NCBI RefSeq assembly: GCF_010686725.1
Contig: NZ_JAAGWZ010000003.1
Coordinates: forward strand, 124,001 to 188,000
Reading direction: 5' to 3'
Length of the DNA: 64,000 bases
Source of the DNA: Galbitalea soli
Lineage (GTDB): Bacteria; Actinomycetota; Actinomycetes; Actinomycetales; Microbacteriaceae
Shown piece after piece: positions 1-6,877 of the stretch (position 1 is its first letter; the number at the start of each line of letters is the position of its first letter). Under the pieces are notes generated by a model. It was not told the DNA's origin. It did not search any database and saw only the letters and a program-made list of their open reading frames with translations. A program made the position numbers and the translations under genes.

Positions 1-87
1 GACGAGGCGATCGAGCTGGCGGCGCGTCACCCCATGGCGCGGTTCGGTCGGATCGAGGTGCGGCCGATCTGGCCGCTCGGTGGGTGA
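1..87 (+). CDS. YciI-like (YCII domain) protein, C-terminal end only
   Basis: Only the last 28 codons are in the window, in the frame that starts at base 1 and ends in TGA. The peptide has the shape of the C-terminus of actinobacterial YCII-domain proteins: a helix with DEAIELAARHP followed by a short strand with IEVRPIWP. In those proteins this segment closes a ferredoxin-like fold. Members often sit beside ECF sigma factors, but that neighbour would lie outside the window. The catalytic or binding residues of the family are also outside, so the call rests on this short tail. Confidence 0.6.
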   Translation, partial: DEAIELAARHPMARFGRIEVRPIWPLGG

Positions 88-143
88 GGGCAGCGCGTGC
101 GCACTGAGCGCGACCTCGCTCCCCGCTGAACGCCGTGCAGAGA

Positions 144-179
144 GTGTATAGTTGTGGCTACACAGTAAGGAAGCCACAA
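144..179 (+). promoter_or_regulatory. Promoter and inverted-repeat operator of the XRE regulator gene
   Basis: A -10-like TATAGT lies at 147-152. An 8-bp perfect inverted repeat, TTGTGGCT (152-159) and AGCCACAA (172-179), starts inside it and ends at the proposed TTG start of the downstream gene. A second, shorter repeat, GTGTA (144-148) and TACAC (159-163), brackets the -10. The position over the -10 and the leader suggests self-repression by the XRE protein; this is inferred from geometry only. Confidence 0.55.
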
Positions 180-731
180 TTGTCGACCCTGCGTACCAGC
201 ACGATTCGCCGAGCCCGAGGGCGAGCCGGAGTGGGCGTGCGCGAGCTGGCGCGAAGAGTCGGCGTGACGCCGAAGGCAGTGACCGACTGGGAGAAGTCGG
301 AGGTGATGGGTACCGCCCAGTTGAACACGATCGACCGCGCGCTCGCCGCACTGGGCGAGAGGCTCATGATCGACTCCCGTCCTCTCGCCGGATCGCGAAC
401 CCACCGAGCGTTGGAGCGCCGTGAGGACCGCGTAGCGCTCGAACTGCACCGGGCTGTCGCGCTCAAGCTTCTGGACAATCCGGAAGCGGTGCTGAGCCTC
501 GTCCCCGGGAACGTCGAGAAACTTCGGGGCTCGGTGCAGGGTGCCAGCGCATTGGCTGGGGTCGACGAGTGGGACGAGTTGGCTGGCAATGAAGACCTCG
601 GGGGGCTTGTCGAGCTGATGATCGGCACCGATGCACACGCGATCACCATGCGCCAGACCTCACCGTTCCTTGGGGTGCTGTCCCACGATGAGCGCATCGC
701 GGCGATCGCGAGGGCGCGGGTCGAACAATGA
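180..731 (+). CDS. XRE-type helix-turn-helix regulator, antitoxin-like
   Basis: This 183-residue protein starts with an HTH of the XRE/Cro type (about residues 5-60: RRARGRAGVGVRELARRVGVTP then a recognition helix with KAVTDWEKSE). The rest is a helical region with no motif I recognise. I chose TTG at 180 because AAGGAAG sits just upstream; a GTG at 135 is in frame but precedes the -10 box. The stop overlaps the next start (ATGA at 728-731). That next gene is the head of a nucleotidyltransferase, and XRE plus nucleotidyltransferase is a known actinobacterial gene pair that resembles type IV (AbiE-like) toxin-antitoxin loci. The protein probably represses its own operon through the inverted repeat at 152-179. 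Its partner is broken here, so any toxin-antitoxin function is probably lost. Confidence 0.7.
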   Translation: MSTLRTSTIRRARGRAGVGVRELARRVGVTPKAVTDWEKSEVMGTAQLNTIDRALAALGERLMIDSRPLAGSRTHRALERREDRVALELHRAVALKLLDNPEAVLSLVPGNVEKLRGSVQGASALAGVDEWDELAGNEDLGGLVELMIGTDAHAITMRQTSPFLGVLSHDERIAAIARARVEQ

Positions 732-913
732 GGCGCGTCGATCTGGAGACCGCAATAGCGTCGGCGTCTGCGGTCATCAGGCAGCGGGAGGTGCTGGTCA
801 TCGGGTCGCAGGCGATTCTCGGGACCTTCAGCGAGGACGAACTCCCGCACCGCGCCGGACGCTGTGCCGTAAAGTGCGAGACGTGGAGACCGATGCCGGT
901 TCGTGGTTCCTGA
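728..913 (+). pseudogene. Truncated nucleotidyltransferase (DUF6036/AbiEii-like), N-terminal remnant
   Basis: The first ~43 codons, up to about base 856, read like the start of actinobacterial DUF6036-type nucleotidyltransferases: a helix, then VLVIGSQAILGTFSEDELP, where the strand carries the start of the nucleotide-binding core. After DELPHRA the frame runs into unrelated sequence and stops at 913, so most of the ~200-residue domain, including the metal-binding acidic residues, is missing. The gene overlaps the upstream XRE gene by 4 nt, as in intact pairs. The break falls just before the phospholipase D gene, which suggests a deletion whose other end lies at about 857-873. I consider it non-functional. 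Confidence 0.65.
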
Positions 914-2460
914 GTCGGGCCGAGCGCGGCAATCCCGCGAGCGCGGTGCAGACGCACGAGCACAGTGATCGAGCCTGGTCGGAGGGCAACCTCGTGCAGC
1001 CGCTCGTGCACGGCGCGAGCTACTTCGCGAGACTCCACGACGAGTTGACCGGGCTCCGGGCGGGCGACCGGGTGTGGTTCACCGACTGGCGTGGCGACGC
1101 GGATGAACGCCTCCTGCCCGACGGGCCCACCATCGGCGACCTGCTCGCCGACCTTGCCCGCGCGGGTGTCGAGGTGCGGGGACTGGTCTGGCGGTCCCAC
1201 GGCGAGCGCGTGTCATCCTCGATCAGTTCCCGCTCGAACGAGTTGCTCGGTCGCCGGATCAACGACGCGGGCGGGGAGGTACTGCTCGACCAGCGGGTGC
1301 GACTGTTCGGCTCGCACCATCAGAAGCTGTTCGTGATCCGCCATCGCGACGACCCCGCACAGGACGTCGCCTTCGTCGGCGGGATCGACCTCTGCCACAG
1401 TCGCCGCGACGACGCCGACCACCACGGCGACCCGCAGACCCTCACGATGGACCGGCGCTTCGGTGCCCGACCGCCGTGGCACGATGCCGCCCTGGAGCTG
1501 CGTGGCCCCGTCGTCGCCGACCTCCTCGAGGTCTTCGCGGAGCGGTGGAACGACCCGCATCCCCTGGATCGGCGCACGCCCTACCTCATGCTCCTGCAAC
1601 GGCTCGCTCACATGCCGCGGCATCCGAGGCCCCTCCCCGAGGCGGCACCACCGCCACCACCGGCCGGACACCACGCCGTGCAGATCCTGCGCACCTACGG
1701 TCGCACGCGCCCGCCGTTCCCATTCGCGCCGCACGGCGAGCGCAGCATCGCGCGCGCCCTGCGAAGGGCCTTCGCGCTCGCGGAGCGGCTCATCTATATC
1801 GAGGATCAGTACCTCTGGTCGACGGAGGTCGTCTCGGCGCTCGCCGAGGCTCTCGCCCGCACCCCGCAGCTCGTGGCGATCATCGTGGTGCCGCGGTATC
1901 CGTCCTCCGACGGCGTGCTCTCCGGACCGCCGAGTCGTGTGGGTCAACTCCGCGCCATCGAGCTGCTGCGCCGCGTCGCGCCCGACCGGGTCCGCGTGTT
2001 CGACCTCGAGAACGCCGACAGCACCCCCATCTACGTGCACGCGAAGATCTGCATCGTCGATGACACCTGGATGACCTGCGGCTCAGACAACGTCAACCGC
2101 CGTTCCTGGACCACCGACAGCGAGCTCAGCTGCGCCGTCATCGACAGCTCGCCCGGGCGGGTGGGAAGCGTCGCGCAGCAGCTCCGCCTGCGCCTGTGGT
2201 CGGAGCACCTGGGGCTCGACCCGGCGGACCCGCGCCTGGTGGACCCGTCCCAGGCGATCACCCTGTGGGACGGCGCGGCCGCAGCTCTCACCGAGTGGCA
2301 CGCGGGCGGCGAGCAGGGACGCCGTCCACCCGCCCGCGTGCGTGCGCACTCCATCGAGCCGGTGTCGCGACTGCAGCGCCTCTGGGCCGATCCGATGAAC
2401 CGCCTGGTCGCCGACCCGGACGGCCGCCCGCGGCGACTGCGCCGCAGTGGGGAGTTCTAG
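874..2460 (+). CDS. Phospholipase D-family protein with two HKD motifs
   Basis: This is a 528-residue protein of the phospholipase D superfamily. The first HKD-type motif is HHQK at about residues 148-151, followed downstream by AFVGGIDLCHSRRDD. The second is canonical, HAKICIVD at residues 389-396, followed by CGSDNVNRRSW. The two motifs together form one active site in which the histidines attack a phosphodiester. The aspartate of the first motif is not at the usual spacing, which I believe is normal for this actinobacterial subfamily. No signal peptide is visible, so it is probably cytoplasmic or released another way. The substrate could be a phospholipid or cardiolipin-like lipid. The start is uncertain: GTG at 874 or 883. 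The reading frame is open further upstream only because it runs antiphase through the broken nucleotidyltransferase. Confidence 0.8.
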   Translation: MRDVETDAGSWFLSRAERGNPASAVQTHEHSDRAWSEGNLVQPLVHGASYFARLHDELTGLRAGDRVWFTDWRGDADERLLPDGPTIGDLLADLARAGVEVRGLVWRSHGERVSSSISSRSNELLGRRINDAGGEVLLDQRVRLFGSHHQKLFVIRHRDDPAQDVAFVGGIDLCHSRRDDADHHGDPQTLTMDRRFGARPPWHDAALELRGPVVADLLEVFAERWNDPHPLDRRTPYLMLLQRLAHMPRHPRPLPEAAPPPPPAGHHAVQILRTYGRTRPPFPFAPHGERSIARALRRAFALAERLIYIEDQYLWSTEVVSALAEALARTPQLVAIIVVPRYPSSDGVLSGPPSRVGQLRAIELLRRVAPDRVRVFDLENADSTPIYVHAKICIVDDTWMTCGSDNVNRRSWTTDSELSCAVIDSSPGRVGSVAQQLRLRLWSEHLGLDPADPRLVDPSQAITLWDGAAAALTEWHAGGEQGRRPPARVRAHSIEPVSRLQRLWADPMNRLVADPDGRPRRLRRSGEF

Positions 2461-2528
2461 GGGACGAACCCCGCTCCCGCGCCGTCCCCGCGCGATACGG
2501 TGGGAGGAATCGGTGCGAGGAGGTTGAG

Positions 2529-3563
2529 ATGCCGCAGTCAGGCGAGACCGCGCATCGCCGTGCGACCCTCTACGACGTGGCCCGGCTGGCCGGCGTCTCG
2601 CACCAGACCGTTTCGCAGGTGGTGAAGTCGGGACCGCACGTCAGGCCCGAGACCCGCCACCGGGTCGAGGCGGCCATCGCGCAGCTGGGCTACACGCCGA
2701 ACCTCGCCGCCCGCACCCTCGCCACCGCGCGATCGCATCGGATCGGTGCGCTCTTCTTCGACCGCTACGACGAGGTCGGACCGACCCGCACGATGCAGGC
2801 GGCCGTCGACTACGCGCGCGATCACGGCTACGTGGTCGACGTGGTGGGCGTCGACCCGCACGACCCCTCCTCGCTGGGCGCCGCGCTCGAGCTCGTGGCG
2901 CAGGCCGGCGTTGCGGGGGTGATCGTGTTCGCTCCCACCGCCGAGGTGATCGACGCCGTGCGCGCCCTCTCGCTCGCGGTCTCGGTGCCCGTCATCGTGG
3001 AGTCGGAGGTCGTCTCGGGCCCGGAACCCGGCACCGGGCCGACGCGCGCGCTGGGTCTCCGCCTCGCGACCGAGTACCTCGCCGAGCTCGGCCACGAGCG
3101 CTTCTTCCACGTCGCGGGCCCGCACACCTGGCTGCCCGCCCGCGAGCGCACCGCTCAGTACCGCGCGGTGATCGAGGAGCGCTCGCTGCGGTCGGTCGGC
3201 GAGTACGAGGGGGACTGGAGCGCCCGCTCGGGATATCTCGCGGGCCTCGACCTTCCCCTCGATTCCGGCCTCACCGCGGTAGTGGTGAGCAACGACCAGA
3301 TGGCGCTCGGCGTACTGAAGGCGCTCCATATCCGCGGCGTGCGGGTGCCCGAGCAGCTGAGCGTGATCGGGTACGACGACGTCGCGGAGTCGGCCTACTT
3401 CGAGCCCGCCCTCACGACGATCTCCAACGACTTCGAGGGCCAGGGCCGGTTGGCGATGGATGCCCTCCTCCAGACCATCGACCCGGCCCGACCCCATTCC
3501 GAGCTCTTCCAGCGCGACCCCGTCCTCGTCGTGCGGGACTCGACCGCCCCGCCGCCCGTCTGA
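2529..3563 (+). CDS. LacI-family transcriptional regulator
   Basis: This 344-residue regulator has an N-terminal LacI HTH and hinge (TLYDVARLAGVSHQTVSQVV, about residues 13-32, then RVEAAIAQLGYTPNLAARTLA) and a periplasmic-binding-protein-like sensor domain that ends in the usual IGYDDVAESAYFEPALTTI block. AGGAGG stands 7 nt before the ATG. It is 84 bp upstream of a secreted hydrolase gene in the same direction. Two 16-bp palindromes with the LacI-type CG centre lie in that gap, so it most likely represses the hydrolase and is released by a sugar derived from the polymer. The effector cannot be read from sequence. I infer a local, single-target regulator. Confidence 0.88.
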   Translation: MPQSGETAHRRATLYDVARLAGVSHQTVSQVVKSGPHVRPETRHRVEAAIAQLGYTPNLAARTLATARSHRIGALFFDRYDEVGPTRTMQAAVDYARDHGYVVDVVGVDPHDPSSLGAALELVAQAGVAGVIVFAPTAEVIDAVRALSLAVSVPVIVESEVVSGPEPGTGPTRALGLRLATEYLAELGHERFFHVAGPHTWLPARERTAQYRAVIEERSLRSVGEYEGDWSARSGYLAGLDLPLDSGLTAVVVSNDQMALGVLKALHIRGVRVPEQLSVIGYDDVAESAYFEPALTTISNDFEGQGRLAMDALLQTIDPARPHSELFQRDPVLVVRDSTAPPPV

Positions 3564-3589
3564 CCCTGCCCGCCCCGCTGACGCCCTAT

Positions 3590-3646
3590 TTCTTAGCGCT
3601 CAGAATTCTGCTACTGTGCCAAACATCCGATTCTGAGCGCTCAGAA
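3590..3646 (+). promoter_or_regulatory. Twin LacI-type operators flanking the hydrolase promoter
   Basis: Site 1 (3590-3605) is TTCTTAGCGCTCAGAA and site 2 (3631-3646) is TTCTGAGCGCTCAGAA. Site 2 is a perfect 16-bp palindrome and site 1 differs at one position. The centres are 41 bp apart. A promoter with -35-like TTCTTA (3590-3595) and -10-like TACTGT (3613-3618), 17 bp apart, would be covered by site 1 and blocked downstream by site 2. The divergence-free position just after the LacI gene makes that protein the obvious binder. Confidence 0.8.
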
Positions 3647-3692
3647 AATGTGGGTTCCGCGCCGGAGTCGTCGACGAAGACAGGAGACAACG

Positions 3693-5966
3693 GTGTCTGT
3701 GAAACACACTCGGCGCGCGATCGTGCTCGCCGCATCCATTGCGCTGGTGGGCGCCGCGCTCGGGGCGATCCCCGCGGTGAGCGCTCAGGCCTACGCGCCG
3801 ACCGGCGGCATCATGTATCAGTTGGGGAGCGATCCCTGCCTGAAGGGGCGCGGCAACTGCGCGGTGTATCCCAAGGCGGTGGCGCTGCCGAGCGGGCGAC
3901 TGGTCGCGGCCTTCGAGAAGTCGACCGTCGTGGCGTCGAGCGGCGGGGCCACGGGCCAGACGCTGCCGATCTACACGAGCGACGATGATGGGGCGACCTG
4001 GCAGGCGCGCTCGCAAGTCGCCGCGCCCGCCTCGCTGAGCAGTGATCCCAGTGTGGCGAAGTACACGAGCAACTGGACCAACCCTTACCTCTATGTAATG
4101 CCGCAGACGGTCGGCAGCCTGCGCGCGGGAACCCTGGTGCTCGCCTCCGTCGTCTCGGGCGAGGACGCGTACTACATGGAGCACAAGGCGGCCGACCCCA
4201 CCTGGGTGCCCAACAACGACGGCGACCGCCGCGACGTCGCGATCGCGCTGTTCTCCAGCACCGACGAGGGCGTCACATGGAACTTCGTCAACGTGATCGC
4301 GGCGGGCGGCTGGCAGGGCGGGAGCGCGGGGGCCATCGGCACCAACATCGCCGCGGCGAACACCGCCGCCGAGGTCGACCCGGTCTGGGAGCCCTACCTG
4401 CTGGCCTACAACGGCTCGCTGATCGCGTGGTACTCCGACGAGAACGACTACACCGGCGTCAACACCTCCACCGGCGTGCCCACCCTCGACCCCGCCAACG
4501 CCACGGCCGCCGACTCGCACGGGCAGATCCTCGCGCACCGCACGTGGAACGGGGTCACCACCTCGTCGTGGAGCGCGCCGGTCGCCGACGTCACCGGTCT
4601 CACGCAGAACAACGGCGGGAAGTCGGAGATCGGCGGCGGTCGTCCTGGCATGGCCAACGTGGTGCAGACCGTCGACGGCAAATGGATGCTCAGCTACGAG
4701 TACTGGGGCGGCGGCACCAACACACGCTACAAGTTGGCGTCCAGCCCGCTCGCGTTCTGGTCAGACGGCTCCGCGAGCGGGACCGGCCTGGACACGCTCC
4801 CTGTCACCTCGGGATCCCACACGCTCGCGAGCGGTGGCAGCCCCGTACTGATCGCGGCGCCGGACGGCCGGTTGTTCTACAACGCCTCCGGCAGCGGAGA
4901 CGTCTGGGTCAACCAGAGCGGCCTCAGCACCGGTGCGTGGACGGAGTACCAGACCTCCCTCGGCAGCGGCTACAGCCGCAACCTCACCTACATTCCGAAC
5001 ACGGGGAACGTCGAGATCCTGCAGGGAACCTGGGGCGGCGCGACCGGATCGTCGATCCTGCGCTACGCCGACGTGGACTTCGGCCACAGCACCGGCACCT
5101 ACTACCGCCTGGTCAACCGGATGACCGGCCAGGTCATCGGCACGGGCAACAAGTCCAACGACGCCAACCTCGGCAACGCCGATGTGCCCGACGTCGTGTC
5201 GGAGCCGGCCGGCTCGGCGTCCAACGCCGACACCGAGTACTGGCATGTGACCACCAAGCCCGGCGGAGCGGTTCAGCTGCTGAACAAGTCGGGTGGGCGC
5301 GCGGCAGAGGTGTGGACCGGCACGGCGACCGCGGGACAGAAGGTCGGGCAGTGGGTCGACAACATGGCCGGGGGAACCTGGAACCTGGTGGCCAGTGCGA
5401 CCAGCGGCTACTACACGCTGCAGGCCGCGTCGAACACCTCGCTGTACCTGAGCGGGGCGACCGCGGGGGCGCAGCTGACGCTCCAGACGGCATCCGGTGA
5501 CGGGTCGCAGGACTGGGCGCTCGTGGCGCAGACGGTGCCGACCGCGGGCTACGAGAAGCTCACGAATCGCAACAGCGGGATGTGCCTCGATGTGAACGCG
5601 GCGTCCACCGCCGACGGGGCGAACGTCCAGCAGTGGACGTGCAACGGGGGCACGAACCAGGCGTGGCAGGTGCAGGCGGTTGGCAGCACTTTTGTGCAAC
5701 TCGTGAACCGCAACAGCGGCAAGTGCCTCGACGTGAGCGGGTCATCCCTCTCGAACGGCGGAAACGTCGACCAGCTGGGCTGCACGGGGCTGGCCAACCA
5801 GCTTTGGCAGGTGCAGAGCGTCGGCAGCGGATACGTTCAACTCGTGAACCGCAACAGCGGGCTGTGCCTCGACGTCAACGCGTTCTCCACGTCGAACGGC
5901 GGGAACGTGCAGCAGTGGGCGTGCACGGGCGGCAGCAACCAGCAGTGGGTGCGGGCCGCCGCCTAG
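3693..5966 (+). CDS. Secreted beta-propeller glycosidase (sialidase/GH93-like) with ricin-type lectin modules
   Basis: This is a 757-residue exported protein. A Tat/Sec-like signal peptide (KHTRRA, a hydrophobic run, then AVSAQA around residues 28-33) leads into a propeller domain with Asp-box signatures SDDDGATW and STDEGVTW. The opening YPKAVALPSGRLVAAFE is typical of sialidase-fold enzymes and of GH93 exo-arabinanases; I cannot decide between these families. From about residue 469 two beta-trefoil lectin regions follow. The second (618-757) has three repeats of the NRNSG-CLDV ... QQW type and binds sugars. The start is GTG at 3693, with AGGAGA 5 nt upstream; the ATG at 3648 lies against operator site 2 and lacks a ribosome binding site. 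Expression is probably LacI-controlled. Likely role: release of sugar from plant or exopolysaccharide outside the cell. Confidence 0.75.
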   Translation: MSVKHTRRAIVLAASIALVGAALGAIPAVSAQAYAPTGGIMYQLGSDPCLKGRGNCAVYPKAVALPSGRLVAAFEKSTVVASSGGATGQTLPIYTSDDDGATWQARSQVAAPASLSSDPSVAKYTSNWTNPYLYVMPQTVGSLRAGTLVLASVVSGEDAYYMEHKAADPTWVPNNDGDRRDVAIALFSSTDEGVTWNFVNVIAAGGWQGGSAGAIGTNIAAANTAAEVDPVWEPYLLAYNGSLIAWYSDENDYTGVNTSTGVPTLDPANATAADSHGQILAHRTWNGVTTSSWSAPVADVTGLTQNNGGKSEIGGGRPGMANVVQTVDGKWMLSYEYWGGGTNTRYKLASSPLAFWSDGSASGTGLDTLPVTSGSHTLASGGSPVLIAAPDGRLFYNASGSGDVWVNQSGLSTGAWTEYQTSLGSGYSRNLTYIPNTGNVEILQGTWGGATGSSILRYADVDFGHSTGTYYRLVNRMTGQVIGTGNKSNDANLGNADVPDVVSEPAGSASNADTEYWHVTTKPGGAVQLLNKSGGRAAEVWTGTATAGQKVGQWVDNMAGGTWNLVASATSGYYTLQAASNTSLYLSGATAGAQLTLQTASGDGSQDWALVAQTVPTAGYEKLTNRNSGMCLDVNAASTADGANVQQWTCNGGTNQAWQVQAVGSTFVQLVNRNSGKCLDVSGSSLSNGGNVDQLGCTGLANQLWQVQSVGSGYVQLVNRNSGLCLDVNAFSTSNGGNVQQWACTGGSNQQWVRAAA

Positions 5967-5997
5967 AGCGGCGCGGCTGAGTACGGCCGCGCGTGGC

Positions 5998-6079
5998 GGG
6001 GTCGCGAGGGGGTAGAAGTCTTCGCGACCCCAGTCACGCGCTCTCGGGGTCGCGAGGAAGTAGGTATCTTCGCGGCCCC
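5998..6079. repeat. Two tandem hairpins after the hydrolase gene
   Basis: Two related stem-loops lie at 5998-6031 and 6046-6079. Each begins GGGGTCGCGAG and ends TTCGCGRCCCC, with a loop containing a GTAG-type core (GGTAGAAG in the first, AAGTAGGTA in the second). They begin 31 bp after the stop of the hydrolase gene and end 30 bp before the converging small gene. They could act as a bidirectional terminator without a U-tract or be copies of an extragenic palindrome. Confidence 0.65.
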
Positions 6080-6109
6080 GCTCCGCCGCTGGCTCTCGAG
6101 CGAGCGCAG

Positions 6110-6397
6110 CTAGAACCAGAGATCCAGCGTGAACGCGTAGCTGTTTCCGGCCTGCCGCTGCAGCTCGTTCAGCAAGCTGACGCCCTCCAGATCGAACCAC
6201 TTTCGCTTCTCTTCGCTCCCGAACAGACCGGTCTCTTCGTTCGCATGGGCGTTGAAGAATTTCGCCCAGTCTTTGAGTCGCGCTATCAGTTCGGGCGAGA
6301 GGAGTGCCGGCCAATCCGGCACCTCGGACTCTTCCCACATGATGTCTGACAGCGGCCAGAACTGGCCGTAGTCGACGCTCAGGATTATTTCGCGCAT
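6110..6397 (-). CDS. Small orphan acidic protein, unknown function
   Basis: This 95-residue protein starts at ATG 6397, preceded by GGAG 8 nt away. It has many Trp, Phe and acidic residues (EESEVPDWPALLS, then a helix ELIARLKDWAKFFNAHANEETGLFGSEE) and ends in the strand YAFTLDLWF. It has no signal peptide, membrane segment or cysteine. I do not recognise the family. The small size, the acidic aromatic-rich make-up and the orphan position resemble stand-alone immunity proteins, but nothing proves that and no toxin gene is adjacent. Codon usage is less GC-biased than its neighbours, in line with acquisition together with the flanking carbohydrate genes. Confidence 0.6.
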   Translation of the reverse strand: MREIILSVDYGQFWPLSDIMWEESEVPDWPALLSPELIARLKDWAKFFNAHANEETGLFGSEEKRKWFDLEGVSLLNELQRQAGNSYAFTLDLWF

Positions 6398-6477
6398 AGT
6401 CGCTCCGTCGGTGTGTGCGGGTCCTCCGGGGGCGACGGGCGATTCGCTCCGGCGCACACGTTCGGCCTCGTCGGGAC

Positions 6478-6513
6478 GAAAAAGAAGAACCCCCAGACCT
6501 GAGCCCGAGGGTT
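6478..6513 (-). terminator. Intrinsic terminator on the minus strand without an upstream gene
   Basis: Read on the minus strand, AACCC (6513-6509) pairs with GGGTT (6492-6488) around a GC-rich loop that can extend the stem, followed by a T-rich run TCTTCTTTTTC (6488-6478). This has the form of a rho-independent terminator. It sits about 90 bp upstream of the small gene starting at 6397. No ORF I trust precedes it on this strand. Confidence 0.5.
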
Positions 6514-6825
6514 TCTCCATGTATGAAAACGAGGGACCTTGTCCTCGTGCCATTCTTGAGCGTACGTCAGGGCAGGATGATGCCGCAACCACAGACCACG
6601 GCTCTGGTGTCCCAGCGCCTACGTGCACCCAGACGGGCAACCGCCAGTCACGGAAAGCCCTAGGAACGAAACCCAGGGCGAGTCATCTCAACTGCAACGC
6701 AAGCAGGCACTCCTCACGAGGAGTCACTACCGCACTCGGCAGCCGCTACCTGCATCGCCGGCTGCACGCGAATGAGCGACGGGCGGGACGATGGAATTGT
6801 GCATCAATGGCAGCGACGATAACCA
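6514..6825. other. Non-coding gap, possible small RNA on the minus strand
   Basis: No convincing coding frame is present on either strand. On the minus strand the interval lies between the strong hairpin at 6826-6870 and the intrinsic terminator at 6478-6513, so a transcript starting inside it would end properly at that terminator. A short stem ACGAGG/CCTCGT lies near 6526-6545. I could not match it to a known RNA family by eye. Confidence 0.3.
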
Positions 6826-6870
6826 GGAGGCGGGGTGCGCATGAAGGACGCACATGCACACCCCGCCTCC
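6826..6870 (-). terminator. Strong hairpin terminator of the clan GH-A hydrolase gene
   Basis: A perfect 12-bp inverted repeat, GGAGGCGGGGTG (6826-6837) and CACCCCGCCTCC (6859-6870), encloses a 21-nt loop. On the minus strand it starts 7 nt after the stop codon of the gene at 6878-9028. There is no clear U-tract, which is common for actinobacterial terminators. Confidence 0.75.
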
Positions 6871-6877
6871 CGCATTC

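Noticed and set aside
874-2460. Phospholipase D gene as a defence effector linked to the XRE gene
   Set aside because: The protein resembles a widespread actinobacterial family and the link to the XRE gene is by a deletion junction, so a common function is not supported.
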